Part shown: positions 44,626 to 52,231 of the stretch, in pieces
Layout of the letters: each line of letters opens with the position of its first letter
How positions within the stretch are numbered: position 1 is the first letter of the stretch
Source of the DNA: Caryophanales bacterium
Lineage (GTDB): Bacteria; Bacillota; Bacilli; Exiguobacteriales; Exiguobacteriaceae
Direction: 5' to 3'
DNA length: 64,000 bases
Assembly: GCA_902362975.1 (NCBI GenBank)
Contig: CABIYO010000005.1
Location: 33,734 to 97,733, forward strand
The notes under the pieces: model-generated
What the model was told of the DNA's origin: nothing
The model's database searches: none
What the model saw: only the letters and a program-made list of their open reading frames with translations
Made by a program: the position numbers and the translations under genes

Positions 44626-45052
44626 ATATAGGAGGCGACACGCTCGACTTCCTTGAAACCGACCTTCTCGTGAAAGCGTTGACTGCCCTCGTTTTCAAGC
44701 TCGGTATCCGAGGCCAGTTCGATACAACCGTGACGGGCTGCGAAGGTTGCTCCAGCATCGACCAAGCGAAAGGCGACACCTCGATGGCGTTCTGATTCAC
44801 TGACATAGATTCCTTCCGCATAGGCGGTCGGGGACGTACTAGAACCTGGCACATCGTCATGCCGGAAACTGAACTGACAAAAACCAACTTCCTCCCATGT
44901 TCATTTGATGCAATGAAATAATGCATTTTTTTGAGGTGAGACCGAGTTTGACTTCCATTTGTAATTCTTCAATGTTGGCGTCTAGGCCATAGATCGCGCA
45001 TGAACTGGGCAAGAGTTTCTATGTTTACCTCTGTTGCATAATCAATCTTCAT
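44616..45052 (-). pseudogene. Decayed aminoglycoside 6'-N-acetyltransferase-like gene
   Basis: On the minus strand an AAGGAGAG site and ATG (45052) open a GNAT gene split over at least three frame changes: MKIDYATEVNIETLAQFMRD then LWP; DANIEELQMEVKLGLTSKK; MHYFIASNEHG; and EEVGFCQFSFRHDDVPGSS to VGFKEVERVASYIKNL. The last part has the AAC(6') signature AYAEGIYVSES, RHRGVAFRLVDAG and ASDTELENEGSQRFHEKVGF. The breaks are an extra A after the CCT codon of LWP, a change at a run of seven A, and a single-base loss near GGGAGG. The natural stop is gone too; the frame runs on into pdhD. Confidence 0.82.
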
Positions 45053-45127
45053 TGTCATTCTCTCCTTAGGTTTCATACTTGTAGTATAAAGGAAAATACT
45101 TGTGAAGAGAGAAGGGGGGGAATCCTG

Positions 45128-45433
45128 ATGGCATTCGATGAGGAGTTATTGTATACCGTGTCCGAGACGAGTCGGGTCCGATTTACGGGGATTGAAACAG
45201 AAGCAGCCCGTTATGATTTTGGTTTCGTCTATACACAGCAATTCCTGGGCAAGGTGTTAGTTGTCTGTATGCAAACGGGTCAATCGGCCCTTCTTGATTT
45301 GCATGTGCTAGAAGAGCCGCGTCAATTGTATCCGATGCTTGGCATCAACTTGAATGACACAGAGCACATCGCTGAATTTTTACGACTTTGCTTGGTCGAA
45401 AAAACACAAGGATCTGAAAAAATTGATACTTGA
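45128..45433 (+). CDS. DUF3055-like small protein
   Basis: A 101-residue cytosolic protein. The blocks TSRVRFTGIETEAARYDFGF and QFLGKVLVVCMQTGQSALL resemble the DUF3055 family of Bacilli as I remember it; function unknown. AAGGGGGGGAA precedes the ATG. Its stop codon lies within the -35 box of the small RNA promoter that follows. Confidence 0.65.
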   Translation: MAFDEELLYTVSETSRVRFTGIETEAARYDFGFVYTQQFLGKVLVVCMQTGQSALLDLHVLEEPRQLYPMLGINLNDTEHIAEFLRLCLVEKTQGSEKIDT

Positions 45434-45458
45434 AAAAATGTAAGCGTTTTCTTATAAT
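45430..45458 (+). promoter_or_regulatory. Promoter with internal cre site, driving a short transcript
   Basis: TTGAAA (45430-45435), exact 17-base spacer, TATAAT (45453-45458). The spacer contains TGTAAGCGTTTTCT (45439-45452), 13 of 14 positions of the CcpA cre consensus. A bound CcpA would occlude RNA polymerase, giving glucose repression. Confidence 0.72.
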
Positions 45459-45462
45459 GGGC

Positions 45463-45546
45463 ACTAGGGGAAGCAATTCGATCATCTACAGCACCTTTTC
45501 TGAGATGACATAAAAATGAGCCGGTCATGATGACCGGCTCATTTTT
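45463..45546 (+). ncRNA. Candidate CcpA-controlled small RNA between pdhD and speA (SR1 position)
   Basis: The promoter above predicts a transcript of about 84 bases ending at the terminator at 45,515-45,546. It has no ATG-started frame of useful length. A 5' hairpin TCATCT/AGATGA (45482-45487 with 45503-45508) presents the loop ACAGCACCTTTTCTG, whose CACCTTTT could pair with Shine-Dalgarno sequences. In B. subtilis the gluconeogenic, CcpN- and CcpA-repressed sRNA SR1 lies between pdhD and speA; the place and the control match. SR1 is about 205 bases and encodes a peptide, which this unit does not. Confidence 0.55.
45515..45546. terminator. Terminator of the small RNA and of speA
   Basis: AATGAGCCGGTCAT/ATGACCGGCTCATT (45515-45528 with 45530-45543) with A-run before and T-run after, so it works on both strands. 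Confidence 0.9.
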
Positions 45547-45549
45547 TGT

Positions 45550-47031
45550 TTAGCGAATCGCTTTTGTTTGTTGGATGACTTTAATCATTTGCAGCGACTC
45601 ATCTTCAAGACCTTGTACGGGAAGACCTGCTTCAATGTTGGCCATGATGTATTCGAGTGTCGACGTCGTAATCAATTCACCTGGAATGATGATTGGAATT
45701 CCAGGTGGATACACCATAATGAATTCCGCTGAAATACGTCCGACTGCGTTTTCGAGAGGGATCGTCTCCGTCTCTTCATAAAATGCATCACGAGGACTGA
45801 GCGCAAGTGGTGGAATCTCTGGGAGCATGATGGATAATGAGTCGTTCCCAGACTTTTGGTAAACAGAAACGACATCTCGCATCGCTTCAATCAACGCTTG
45901 AATTGTTGACTCGTCGTCCGCTGATGTGACGATGAAGAGCACATTCAATAAATCGGACATCTCGACTTCGATGCGGTGATTGTCGCGAAGATATTTCTCG
46001 ACTTCAAATCCAGTTACCCCAAGTTCACGCACGGATACGAGTACTTTCGTTTCATCAAGTGCGTAAGTCGATTCAGAATGCAACTCGGCATGACCGTATA
46101 CCGATAAGTTCGGCATGTGATTGATTGCCGTACGGGCCGTTCTAGCAAGCTCGAGTGCACGCTCATTCATCATGTGACCCTTTGTCGCTAACTGTCGACG
46201 TGCCGCGTCGAGAGAAGCGAGGAGCAAATAGGATGTTGAGGTCGTTGTAATCATAGAGAGCATCGCGTGAATTCGTTCTGGCGAGACGAGTCCGCGGCGT
46301 ACGTTCAAAATCGAACTGCCTGTCATTGAACCACCAAGCTTGTGGACACTCGTCGCCGCCACATCTGCTCCGGCTTGCATCGCCGAGAGCGGAAGTTCAT
46401 CGTGAAAGGGGAGATGAACGCCGTGTGCCTCATCGACAAGTACAGGAACGTCTTGTGCATGCGCGACGGACACAATCCGCTCTAAATCACCTGCGATCCC
46501 GAAATAAGTCGGGTTGATGACGAGTACGGCTTTCGTGTCTGGATGAAGTTCAAGCGCGCGTTCAACGGCACTAGCCGTGATTCCGTGGGCGATGCCGTAT
46601 GATTCATCAAATTCCGGGTGGATGAAGACCGGGTGGGCACCTGTTAAGACGAGCGCGGACATGACAGATTTATGGACGTTCCGGGGCACGATGATTTTTT
46701 CGTTCGGGCCAACGACACCCATGATCATCGCCATGATGGCACTCGATGTCCCTTGAACGGAGAAAAAGGTCTCGTCAGCACGGAACGCCTCTGCCGCCAA
46801 GCGCTCCGCTTCAGCGATTGCTGCTTTTGGATGATGGAGGTCATCGAGTGGCGCAATGTTAATCAAATCAATTTTTAGGGCGTTTTCACCAATAAAGTCA
46901 CGAAACTCCGGGTCCATCCCTTTTCCACTTTTATGACCAGGAATGTGGAACGCAATCGGGTTTGAGTCGACATGTTCAAGCAACGTGTCAAATAGTGGCG
47001 TTTCGAGCTGAGTAGCACCTTTTAATTTCAA
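45550..47031 (-). CDS. speA: Orn/Lys/Arg decarboxylase, arginine decarboxylase SpeA type
   Basis: PLP enzyme, probably arginine to agmatine for polyamine synthesis. The 493-residue protein has the PLP Lys in ATSVHKLGGSMTGSS, the aspartate loop VLVDEAHGVHL and the N-terminal FHIPGHKSGKG signature. It lacks the wing domain of inducible lysine decarboxylases and has the short Gram-positive C-terminal domain. It starts at TTG 47031 behind GGGGGA. In B. subtilis speA also follows pdhD and precedes yktA. Confidence 0.9.
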   Translation of the reverse strand: MKLKGATQLETPLFDTLLEHVDSNPIAFHIPGHKSGKGMDPEFRDFIGENALKIDLINIAPLDDLHHPKAAIAEAERLAAEAFRADETFFSVQGTSSAIMAMIMGVVGPNEKIIVPRNVHKSVMSALVLTGAHPVFIHPEFDESYGIAHGITASAVERALELHPDTKAVLVINPTYFGIAGDLERIVSVAHAQDVPVLVDEAHGVHLPFHDELPLSAMQAGADVAATSVHKLGGSMTGSSILNVRRGLVSPERIHAMLSMITTTSTSYLLLASLDAARRQLATKGHMMNERALELARTARTAINHMPNLSVYGHAELHSESTYALDETKVLVSVRELGVTGFEVEKYLRDNHRIEVEMSDLLNVLFIVTSADDESTIQALIEAMRDVVSVYQKSGNDSLSIMLPEIPPLALSPRDAFYEETETIPLENAVGRISAEFIMVYPPGIPIIIPGELITTSTLEYIMANIEAGLPVQGLEDESLQMIKVIQQTKAIR

Positions 47032-47107
47032 TCGTAAATCCCCCTTGAATCAGTTTATTTATAAGATGAATAGTTTCGGTATGATATATGTTGTTTTTAA
47101 AAAAAGA

Positions 47108-47165
47108 AGCAACAAAAAAACTATAGAGATTTCTGGATCAACTTGCAATAGTTTTTTTTGTTGCT
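47108..47165. repeat. Long A/T inverted repeat between speA and yktA
   Basis: AGCAACAAAAAAACTAT (47108-47124) pairs with ATAGTTTTTTTTGTTGCT (47148-47165), differing by one extra T, around a 23-base loop. It lies in the divergent promoter region of speA and yktA. Confidence 0.7.
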
Positions 47166-47190
47166 ACAATGGGTGTCGAGGTGAAACAAT

Positions 47191-47457
47191 ATGCAAATCA
47201 ACTATCCGATCAATCCGGATTGGACGACTGACGAATTGATTGAAGTCGTCGAGTTTTATAACGTCGTCGCACAAGCCAATGAAGGTGGGGTGGAACGAGA
47301 GGTTTTTCTCGACTCCTATCGTGCCTTCAAGCAAATCGTAACATCTAAGGCGGAGGAGAAACAACTGAACGCGGTTCACGACGAACAGACAGGTTATTCC
47401 ACGTATCGTACGGTTCAGGCGGCAATGAAGTCCTCGAGTAAAATGATTAAACTGTAA
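47191..47457 (+). CDS. yktA: UPF0223 family protein YktA
   Basis: An 88-residue cytosolic protein of unknown function. The blocks YPINPDWTTDELIEVVEFYN, FKQIVTSKAEEKQL and the Ser/Lys-rich end fit UPF0223 as I remember it from B. subtilis, where yktA also lies after speA. The start follows GAGGTGAAAC. A terminator comes next. Confidence 0.85.
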   Translation: MQINYPINPDWTTDELIEVVEFYNVVAQANEGGVEREVFLDSYRAFKQIVTSKAEEKQLNAVHDEQTGYSTYRTVQAAMKSSSKMIKL

Positions 47458-47462
47458 GACTG

Positions 47463-47495
47463 AGCATGCCCGAGCAAATTCCGGCATGCTTTTTT
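47463..47495 (+). terminator. Terminator after yktA
   Basis: AGCATGCC/GGCATGCT (47463-47470 with 47483-47490) and six T. Confidence 0.9.
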
Positions 47496-47532
47496 GTTAT
47501 TTCTCCTATAAATCGGGTATAGTTCATTAACA

Positions 47533-47562
47533 CCAATTCAGGTTTAGGGACCTCGGAATTGG
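47533..47562 (+). repeat. Hairpin in the yktA-ykzI gap
   Basis: CCAATTCAGGT/ACCT-CG-GAATTGG forms an 11-bp stem with a 2-base bulge, no T-run. It lies upstream of the next promoter and is unexplained. Confidence 0.55.
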
Positions 47563-47576
47563 GAATATATCCATTA

Positions 47577-47638
47577 AGATAAAAAATTCAAAATAGTCAG
47601 ACAATTATCTTTCTTTTTCGAATTTTATCTGATATACT
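47577..47638 (+). promoter_or_regulatory. Inverted repeat and -10 box before the 62-residue gene
   Basis: AGATAAAAAATTC (47577-47589) faces GAATTTTATCT (47620-47630), and TATACT (47633-47638) follows. The right arm covers the -35 to -10 spacer, so a dimeric repressor site is possible. Confidence 0.45.
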
Positions 47639-47693
47639 CAATTCAACTCACTAAACCGTAACTTGTAGCCCAACAAAAGGAGTGTGGCATCTT

Positions 47694-47882
47694 ATGAAAC
47701 AAGTGATTGAGGCATTCAAAAGAAAAGACGCAGAAAAACGGATTCCGGTGCTGCGCTTAGAGATTGATTATGAATTGGCAACCCTCTTCGATGCGATGGC
47801 GTCACAAGATGATGCTACAGTTCAGGCTAGCAAGCATCGGTTAGAGAAGTACCGCCAAGAATTATTGCGTCTCGAAGCCTAA
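47694..47882 (+). CDS. Small conserved protein, YkzI-like
   Basis: A 62-residue helical, charged protein (MKQVIEAFKRKDAEKRIPVL and on) ending in RLEKYRQELLRLEA. It resembles B. subtilis YkzI by position (before the SuhB-type gene) and helix pattern; function unknown. AAGGAG is 11 bases before the ATG; a GTG at 47682 is unlikely. Confidence 0.65.
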   Translation: MKQVIEAFKRKDAEKRIPVLRLEIDYELATLFDAMASQDDATVQASKHRLEKYRQELLRLEA

Positions 47883-47900
47883 CCATTACGCACACATTCA

Positions 47901-47930
47901 ACCAGTATTCCGAGCGGATACTGGTTTTTG
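47901..47930 (+). terminator. Terminator before the SuhB-GNAT gene
   Basis: AACCAGTAT/ATACTGGTT (47901-47909 with 47919-47927) and T-run. Confidence 0.85.
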
Positions 47931-47960
47931 TTTGGTACAATACAGTTGAGGTGATCACTG

Positions 47961-49214
47961 ATGATAGAATGGTTTGCAGTCGACTTAATCAAACAAGCGG
48001 GAGAACTGATCCGTCGCGAGATTGATCAAAGTTATGAAGTGGAACGAAAGACGGGAAAAGGGGATTTGGTCACTGAAATCGACCGCGCGGTGGAACAACT
48101 GATTGTCCGTCGAATCCAACAAACATTTCCGGAACATCAGATTATGGGGGAAGAGGGGACGACAGATCAGCCAAAACAATTGACCGGTACCGTCTGGTTT
48201 GTCGACCCGATTGATGGGACGTTAAATTTTATTCATCAAAAACGTATGTTTGCCATCTCCATCGCGATCATGATAGATGGGGTCGTGGAATATGGATTCG
48301 TCTATGACGTCATGGCGGATGAGATGTTCATGGCGCGGAAAGGATACGGGGCGACATTGAACGGTCGGACGTTGCCGACCCTTCATGAACATCATGTCCG
48401 AGACGCATTTTTAAGTATGAATGCGACGTGGGTCACGCCGAACCACCAGATTGCCCCGGAAATACTCGCTCCGATTGTACGGGACTCGATTGGGACGCGA
48501 GCTCATGGTGCTGCATCGCTTGAATTAGCCTGGCTTGCTGCCGGCCGCGTGGACGGCTACATCACAATGCGCAATATGCCATGGGATTATGCTGCTGGAA
48601 AGTTACTCGTTGAAGAGGTAGGCGGGCGTGTCGTTTCCTTATATGGTGAGCCGATTCGGTATGACGGAAAAACATCTGTCCTGGCTGGGAGCGACTCATT
48701 TGTAAATGACGTCATCAAACATTACGTCATCGCAAAAGGGGTCACGGCTGAAGCAAAACCGGACTTACACATCGTGGAACATGATTCGTATGAAGAAATC
48801 CGCGACCTACTCGTCTTGGCGAATCCGAATGAAGCGATGGTTCGAGAACAATTCGAGGAAGGTCGTACGTACAAAGCGTTACTCGGTAGTGAGATTGTCG
48901 GTGCGTATATGCTCGTTTCACACGGAGACGATCGGGTTGAACTCGTCAATATCGCTGTGAAACCCGAGCGTCAAAACCAAACGATTGGTCAACGCATGTT
49001 ACAAGACGCAGTAAAGCGGGCCACGATGATTGGTGGAAAAGAACTACTCGTCTGTACAGGGAATTCAAGCATCATGCAGTTGCGTTTTTACCAACAAGCC
49101 GGATTTCGATTCGATTCGGTAGAACGCGATTATTTTCGTAATCACGGGTACGATGACATCCAAGAAGATGGGATCGTTTTACGCGACCGCATCTGCTTGA
49201 CTCGTCCACTATAA
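47961..49214 (+). CDS. Inositol monophosphatase-family protein fused to a GNAT acetyltransferase
   Basis: A 417-residue fusion in one uninterrupted frame. Residues 1-262 are an IMPase/SuhB-type phosphatase with metal ligands in IMGEEG (Glu64-65), WFVDPIDGTLNF (Asp82, Asp85) and MPWDYAAG (Asp209); this part equals a full-length YktC. Residues about 270-417 are a GNAT domain: strand GSEIVGAYMLV, acetyl-CoA loop VNIAVKPERQNQTIGQRML (329-347) and FYQQAGFRF (376-384). IMPase members dephosphorylate inositol phosphate, NADP or PAP. The junction is a short linker (AKPDLHIVEH). GAGGTGATC precedes the ATG. The two activities in one chain are unusual. Confidence 0.88.
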   Translation: MIEWFAVDLIKQAGELIRREIDQSYEVERKTGKGDLVTEIDRAVEQLIVRRIQQTFPEHQIMGEEGTTDQPKQLTGTVWFVDPIDGTLNFIHQKRMFAISIAIMIDGVVEYGFVYDVMADEMFMARKGYGATLNGRTLPTLHEHHVRDAFLSMNATWVTPNHQIAPEILAPIVRDSIGTRAHGAASLELAWLAAGRVDGYITMRNMPWDYAAGKLLVEEVGGRVVSLYGEPIRYDGKTSVLAGSDSFVNDVIKHYVIAKGVTAEAKPDLHIVEHDSYEEIRDLLVLANPNEAMVREQFEEGRTYKALLGSEIVGAYMLVSHGDDRVELVNIAVKPERQNQTIGQRMLQDAVKRATMIGGKELLVCTGNSSIMQLRFYQQAGFRFDSVERDYFRNHGYDDIQEDGIVLRDRICLTRPL

Positions 49215-49223
49215 AAGCAAGTT

Positions 49224-49266
49224 AAAAGGGTTACTCCGACATGATCCCGGAGTAACCCTTTTTTAT
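49224..49266. terminator. Terminator between the SuhB-GNAT gene and ylaF
   Basis: AAAAGGGTTACTCCG/CGGAGTAACCCTTTT (49224-49238 with 49248-49262), 15 bp, T-run. The minus-strand side also has A/T flanks. Confidence 0.9.
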
Positions 49267-49439
49267 GATTGACGTTCTGAAAGAATGCGGCGACGCAATT
49301 GAATACCAAAGAATGTCGCTACGCCACTTAACACGAGGCTTCCTAAAATAATGATGGCGCTTCCCTCGGCCACCCCGATTCCAATGCCGACGAATCCTGC
49401 GACAACGGCCGTTGCAATCAATACAAACATTAGCTGCAT
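49263..49439 (-). CDS. ylaF: Small membrane protein, YlaF-like (DUF5325)
   Basis: A 58-residue protein with two hydrophobic segments (MQLMFVLIATAVVAGFVGIG and AIIILGSLVLSGVATFFGI) and a basic tail RRRILSERQS. The start at 49439 has GGAGGAACCTCC upstream. Divergent small membrane gene before typA matches B. subtilis ylaF by position and size; the family name is from memory. Its stop overlaps the terminator of the opposing gene. Confidence 0.7.
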   Translation of the reverse strand: MQLMFVLIATAVVAGFVGIGIGVAEGSAIIILGSLVLSGVATFFGIQLRRRILSERQS

Positions 49440-49495
49440 GGAGGTTCCTCCTTATTTTCTCTTATCTTCCCTATTGTATGATAAAAAACACGGGA

Positions 49496-49509
49496 TGAAA
49501 ACGTTCACA
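49496..49509. promoter_or_regulatory. Perfect cre (CcpA) site between ylaF and typA
   Basis: TGAAAACGTTCACA fits TGWAANCGNTNWCA at all 14 positions. It overlaps the likely -35 of ylaF (TTTTCA, with TACAAT on the minus strand at 49478-49473) and lies about 55 bases upstream of the predicted typA start. Confidence 0.7.
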
Positions 49510-49520
49510 GTCGATTCCAC

Positions 49521-49551
49521 TCGACAAAGGTACTGTGACGTGTGCTATACT
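49521..49551 (+). promoter_or_regulatory. typA promoter
   Basis: TATACT (49546-49551) with TG at the extended -10 position; a TCGACA -35-like box is at 49521-49526 (19-base spacer). Confidence 0.6.
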
Positions 49552-49602
49552 CTTAAAGTTGAAGAAAAGTTGAAATTTTTTAAATGAGAGAGGAATAACT
49601 AC

Positions 49603-51447
49603 ATGAACGTAAGAACAAACCTTCGGAACGTAGCCATCATCGCACACGTTGACCACGGTAAAACAACGTTAGTCGATGAATTATTGAAACAGTCTGGTAC
49701 TTTCCGGACGAATGAGGCAGTCTCAGAACGCGTGATGGACTCGAACGATATCGAGCGTGAGCGCGGAATCACGATTCTCGCAAAAAACACAGCAATCGAT
49801 TATAAAGAGACGCGCATCAACATCGTAGATACACCAGGTCACGCAGACTTCGGTGGAGAAGTTGAGCGCATCATGCGTATGGTAGACGGCGTTATTCTTG
49901 TTGTCGATGCGCGTGAAGGCTGTATGCCACAAACTCGTTTCGTATTGAAAAAAGCTCTCGACCAAGGACTTCGTCCGATTGTCGTCGTCAACAAAATCGA
50001 TAAGCCGATGGTTCGTCCACTCGACGTTGTCGATGAAGTTGTTGATCTCTTGATCGACCTTGGCGCAGATGAAGATCAACTTGAATTCCCTGTCGTCTAC
50101 ACATCAGCAGTCAGCGGTTCAAGTTCGTTCGATCCTGACCCAGAAAAACAAGAAGATACAATCACGCACGTGCTCGACACGATTCTTGAAAACACGCCGG
50201 CTCCAGTGGACAACTCAGACGAGCCACTTCAATTCCAAGTGACGATGCTCGACTATGACAACTACCTTGGTCGTATCGGTGTAGGTCGCGTCTTCCGTGG
50301 GAAAATCAAAGTCGGTGAGCAAGTATCGCTTTGCAAGACAGACGGTACGGTAAAACAACTTCGTGTCACGAAATTGTTCGGTTACTTCGGCCTCAAGCGC
50401 ATCGAAATCGAAGAAGCAAAAGCAGGGGACTTGATTGCTATCGCCGGAATGGAAGATATCAACGTCGGTGAAACGGTAACGCCAGTCGGTAAAGAAGAGC
50501 CACTTCCGCTCCTTCGCATCGATGAGCCAACGCTTCAAATGCGTTTCATGACAAACAACTCTCCGTTCGCAGGACGTGAAGGCGATTTCGTGACGGCACG
50601 TAAAATCGAAGAACGTTTGATGAAACAACTCGAGACGGACGTTTCACTCCGTGTCGAAAACACAGATTCACCAGACCAATGGATCGTATCGGGACGCGGT
50701 GAGCTTCACCTCGGAATCTTGATTGAGAACATGCGTCGAGAAGGTTACGAGCTCCAAGTGTCGAAACCCCAAGTTATCATCCGTGAAGACGAAACCGGCA
50801 CGAAAGTTGAGCCGTTCGAGCGCGTCATCATCGACGTACCTGAAGAGTACACAGGTTCAGTCATGGAATCGGTTGGTCTCCGTAAAGGTGAGCTTGCGAA
50901 CATGAACACGAATGACAACGGTCAGACGCGTATGGAATTCCTCGTGCCATCACGTGGTCTCATCGGTTACCGTAACGAATTCTTGTCAGCGACACGTGGA
51001 TACGGCATCTTGAACCATACGTTCGAAGAGTACCGTCCGTATATCGCTGCTGATATCGGAGGCCGTCGTAGCGGTGTTATGGTATGTATCGAAAACGGGA
51101 AGTCGACGGCTTACTCAATCGGTGCCCTTGAAGACCGTGGAACGATCTTTATCGAGCCGGGTACGGATGTGTATGAAGGAATGATCATTGGGGAATGTAA
51201 CCGTGACGTTGACCTTGCCATTAACGCCGTTAAAGGGAAGCAATTGACGAACATGCGTGCTTCTGCAAAAGACTCGACACAAGTCTTGAAACGTCCGCGC
51301 GTATTCTCACTTGAAGAGTCGCTCACGTTCTTGAACGATGACGAGTACTGTGAAATCACGCCGAAGTCAATCCGTCTTCGTAAGAAAATCTTGAACAAGA
51401 ACGAACGTGAGAAAGCTGACAAGCGTCGTAAACTTGGTAAAGAATAA
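49603..51447 (+). CDS. typA: Ribosome-associated GTPase TypA/BipA
   Basis: A translation-factor GTPase that helps ribosome assembly, notably in the cold. The 614-residue protein has P-loop [14 protein letters not shown], switch I ERERGITI, switch [17 protein letters not shown], an EF-G-like domain II and III, and the TypA-specific C-terminal domain. AGAGAGGAA precedes the ATG. A terminator follows. Confidence 0.96.
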   Translation: MNVRTNLRNVAIIAHVDHGKTTLVDELLKQSGTFRTNEAVSERVMDSNDIERERGITILAKNTAIDYKETRINIVDTPGHADFGGEVERIMRMVDGVILVVDAREGCMPQTRFVLKKALDQGLRPIVVVNKIDKPMVRPLDVVDEVVDLLIDLGADEDQLEFPVVYTSAVSGSSSFDPDPEKQEDTITHVLDTILENTPAPVDNSDEPLQFQVTMLDYDNYLGRIGVGRVFRGKIKVGEQVSLCKTDGTVKQLRVTKLFGYFGLKRIEIEEAKAGDLIAIAGMEDINVGETVTPVGKEEPLPLLRIDEPTLQMRFMTNNSPFAGREGDFVTARKIEERLMKQLETDVSLRVENTDSPDQWIVSGRGELHLGILIENMRREGYELQVSKPQVIIREDETGTKVEPFERVIIDVPEEYTGSVMESVGLRKGELANMNTNDNGQTRMEFLVPSRGLIGYRNEFLSATRGYGILNHTFEEYRPYIAADIGGRRSGVMVCIENGKSTAYSIGALEDRGTIFIEPGTDVYEGMIIGECNRDVDLAINAVKGKQLTNMRASAKDSTQVLKRPRVFSLEESLTFLNDDEYCEITPKSIRLRKKILNKNEREKADKRRKLGKE

Positions 51448-51455
51448 GTTAGCAG

Positions 51456-51485
51456 AAAGGGGACGCTTCGGCGTTCCCTTTTGCA
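51456..51485 (+). terminator. Terminator after typA
   Basis: AAAGGGGACGC/GCGTTCCCTTT with a TTCG tetraloop (51456-51466 with 51471-51481) and TTTTG. Confidence 0.8.
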
Positions 51486-51534
51486 TGGAATAGTGTAGAA
51501 TGGATGTGTATGAAATAAAGGGGGACTCTTTGTC

Positions 51535-51879
51535 TTGAAAGCTTCTCAAACAATCGATATCACACAGATTGACGTTCCGTGGATCGCTTCGATGCTAGGT
51601 GTCGGCAGTGACCCGAATGACTTTTCCGTCGGGTTCAATGCACTCGTTGTCACGGTCATCTTACTGACGATCCTTGTCTTTAAACTTGGTTTTGCGAAAC
51701 AATTGGCATGGTGGAAGTCGCTCATCGTCTATATTTTGCTTTCGCTTGGTGCAGGTACGATGGCGCTCGTCTTTTTCACTTGGCCAATCCCGGAAGTGCT
51801 TGCCGTCATGGCTATCGTGTTGGCCATTTATCGTGGTCGCCTCTGGTGGAACCGTCGTCAAGATGCGGTAGAATCATAA
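51535..51879 (+). CDS. ylaH: YlaH-like membrane protein
   Basis: A 114-residue protein with three hydrophobic segments (ALVVTVILLTILVFKLG, LIVYILLSLGAGTMALVFF, PEVLAVMAIVLAIYRG) and a basic end. Unknown function; position after typA and before a minus-strand ylaI-like gene matches B. subtilis ylaH. It starts with TTG at 51535 behind GGGGGA. Confidence 0.78.
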   Translation: MKASQTIDITQIDVPWIASMLGVGSDPNDFSVGFNALVVTVILLTILVFKLGFAKQLAWWKSLIVYILLSLGAGTMALVFFTWPIPEVLAVMAIVLAIYRGRLWWNRRQDAVES

Positions 51880-51884
51880 AAAAT

Positions 51885-51910
51885 ACGGGCGTCTCTTCGG
51901 AGGCGCCCGT
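51885..51910. terminator. Terminator between ylaH and ylaI
   Basis: ACGGGCG/CGCCCGT arms with inner pairing and TTCGG loop. The T-run is on the minus strand (after ylaI); the A-run is on the plus side. Confidence 0.78.
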
Positions 51911-51915
51911 TTGCA

Positions 51916-52116
51916 TTACCAATTTCGTTTTTGTCGAAATGTAGGATATAACTTGAACTGTCCAGATGCAGCGCGTTCAGCCGTTCGTTCGCTGATTCGC
52001 TCCTGACACTCTTGACACATATACGTTTTAGCCGGTTTGTTACGCAAGCGTTTTGCTTCAAACGACCATGAGTCGATGGTCTCGACTTTATCGCAAAGAG
52101 AACATTTCACACGCAT
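51916..52116 (-). CDS. ylaI: Zinc-ribbon protein YlaI-like (DUF2197)
   Basis: A 66-residue protein with two CxxC pairs: CSLC (Cys5, Cys8) and CQEC (Cys34, Cys37), a four-Cys zinc site. The middle AKRLRNKPAKTYMC is the typical DUF2197 block. The ATG at 52116 is preceded by GGAAGGTGA; the longer frame is not supported. Position after ylaH equals B. subtilis. Confidence 0.82.
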   Translation of the reverse strand: MRVKCSLCDKVETIDSWSFEAKRLRNKPAKTYMCQECQERISERTAERAASGQFKLYPTFRQKRNW

Positions 52117-52178
52117 CTTTTCACCTTCCTCTATACGATGAGTATAGCATGATTTCAACCGTTAAAAGCAGGGAATTG

Positions 52179-52214
52179 AACCGGTAAGGGAGAATGGTAA
52201 AACCATACCCGGTT
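52179..52214 (+). repeat. Hairpin before the YlaL-like gene
   Basis: AACCGG/CCGGTT (52179-52184 with 52209-52214) encloses ATGGT/ACCAT (52194-52198 with 52202-52206). It ends just before the ribosome binding site AAAGGAGG. Confidence 0.5.
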
Positions 52215-52231
52215 AAAAGGAGGGGAGTTGA

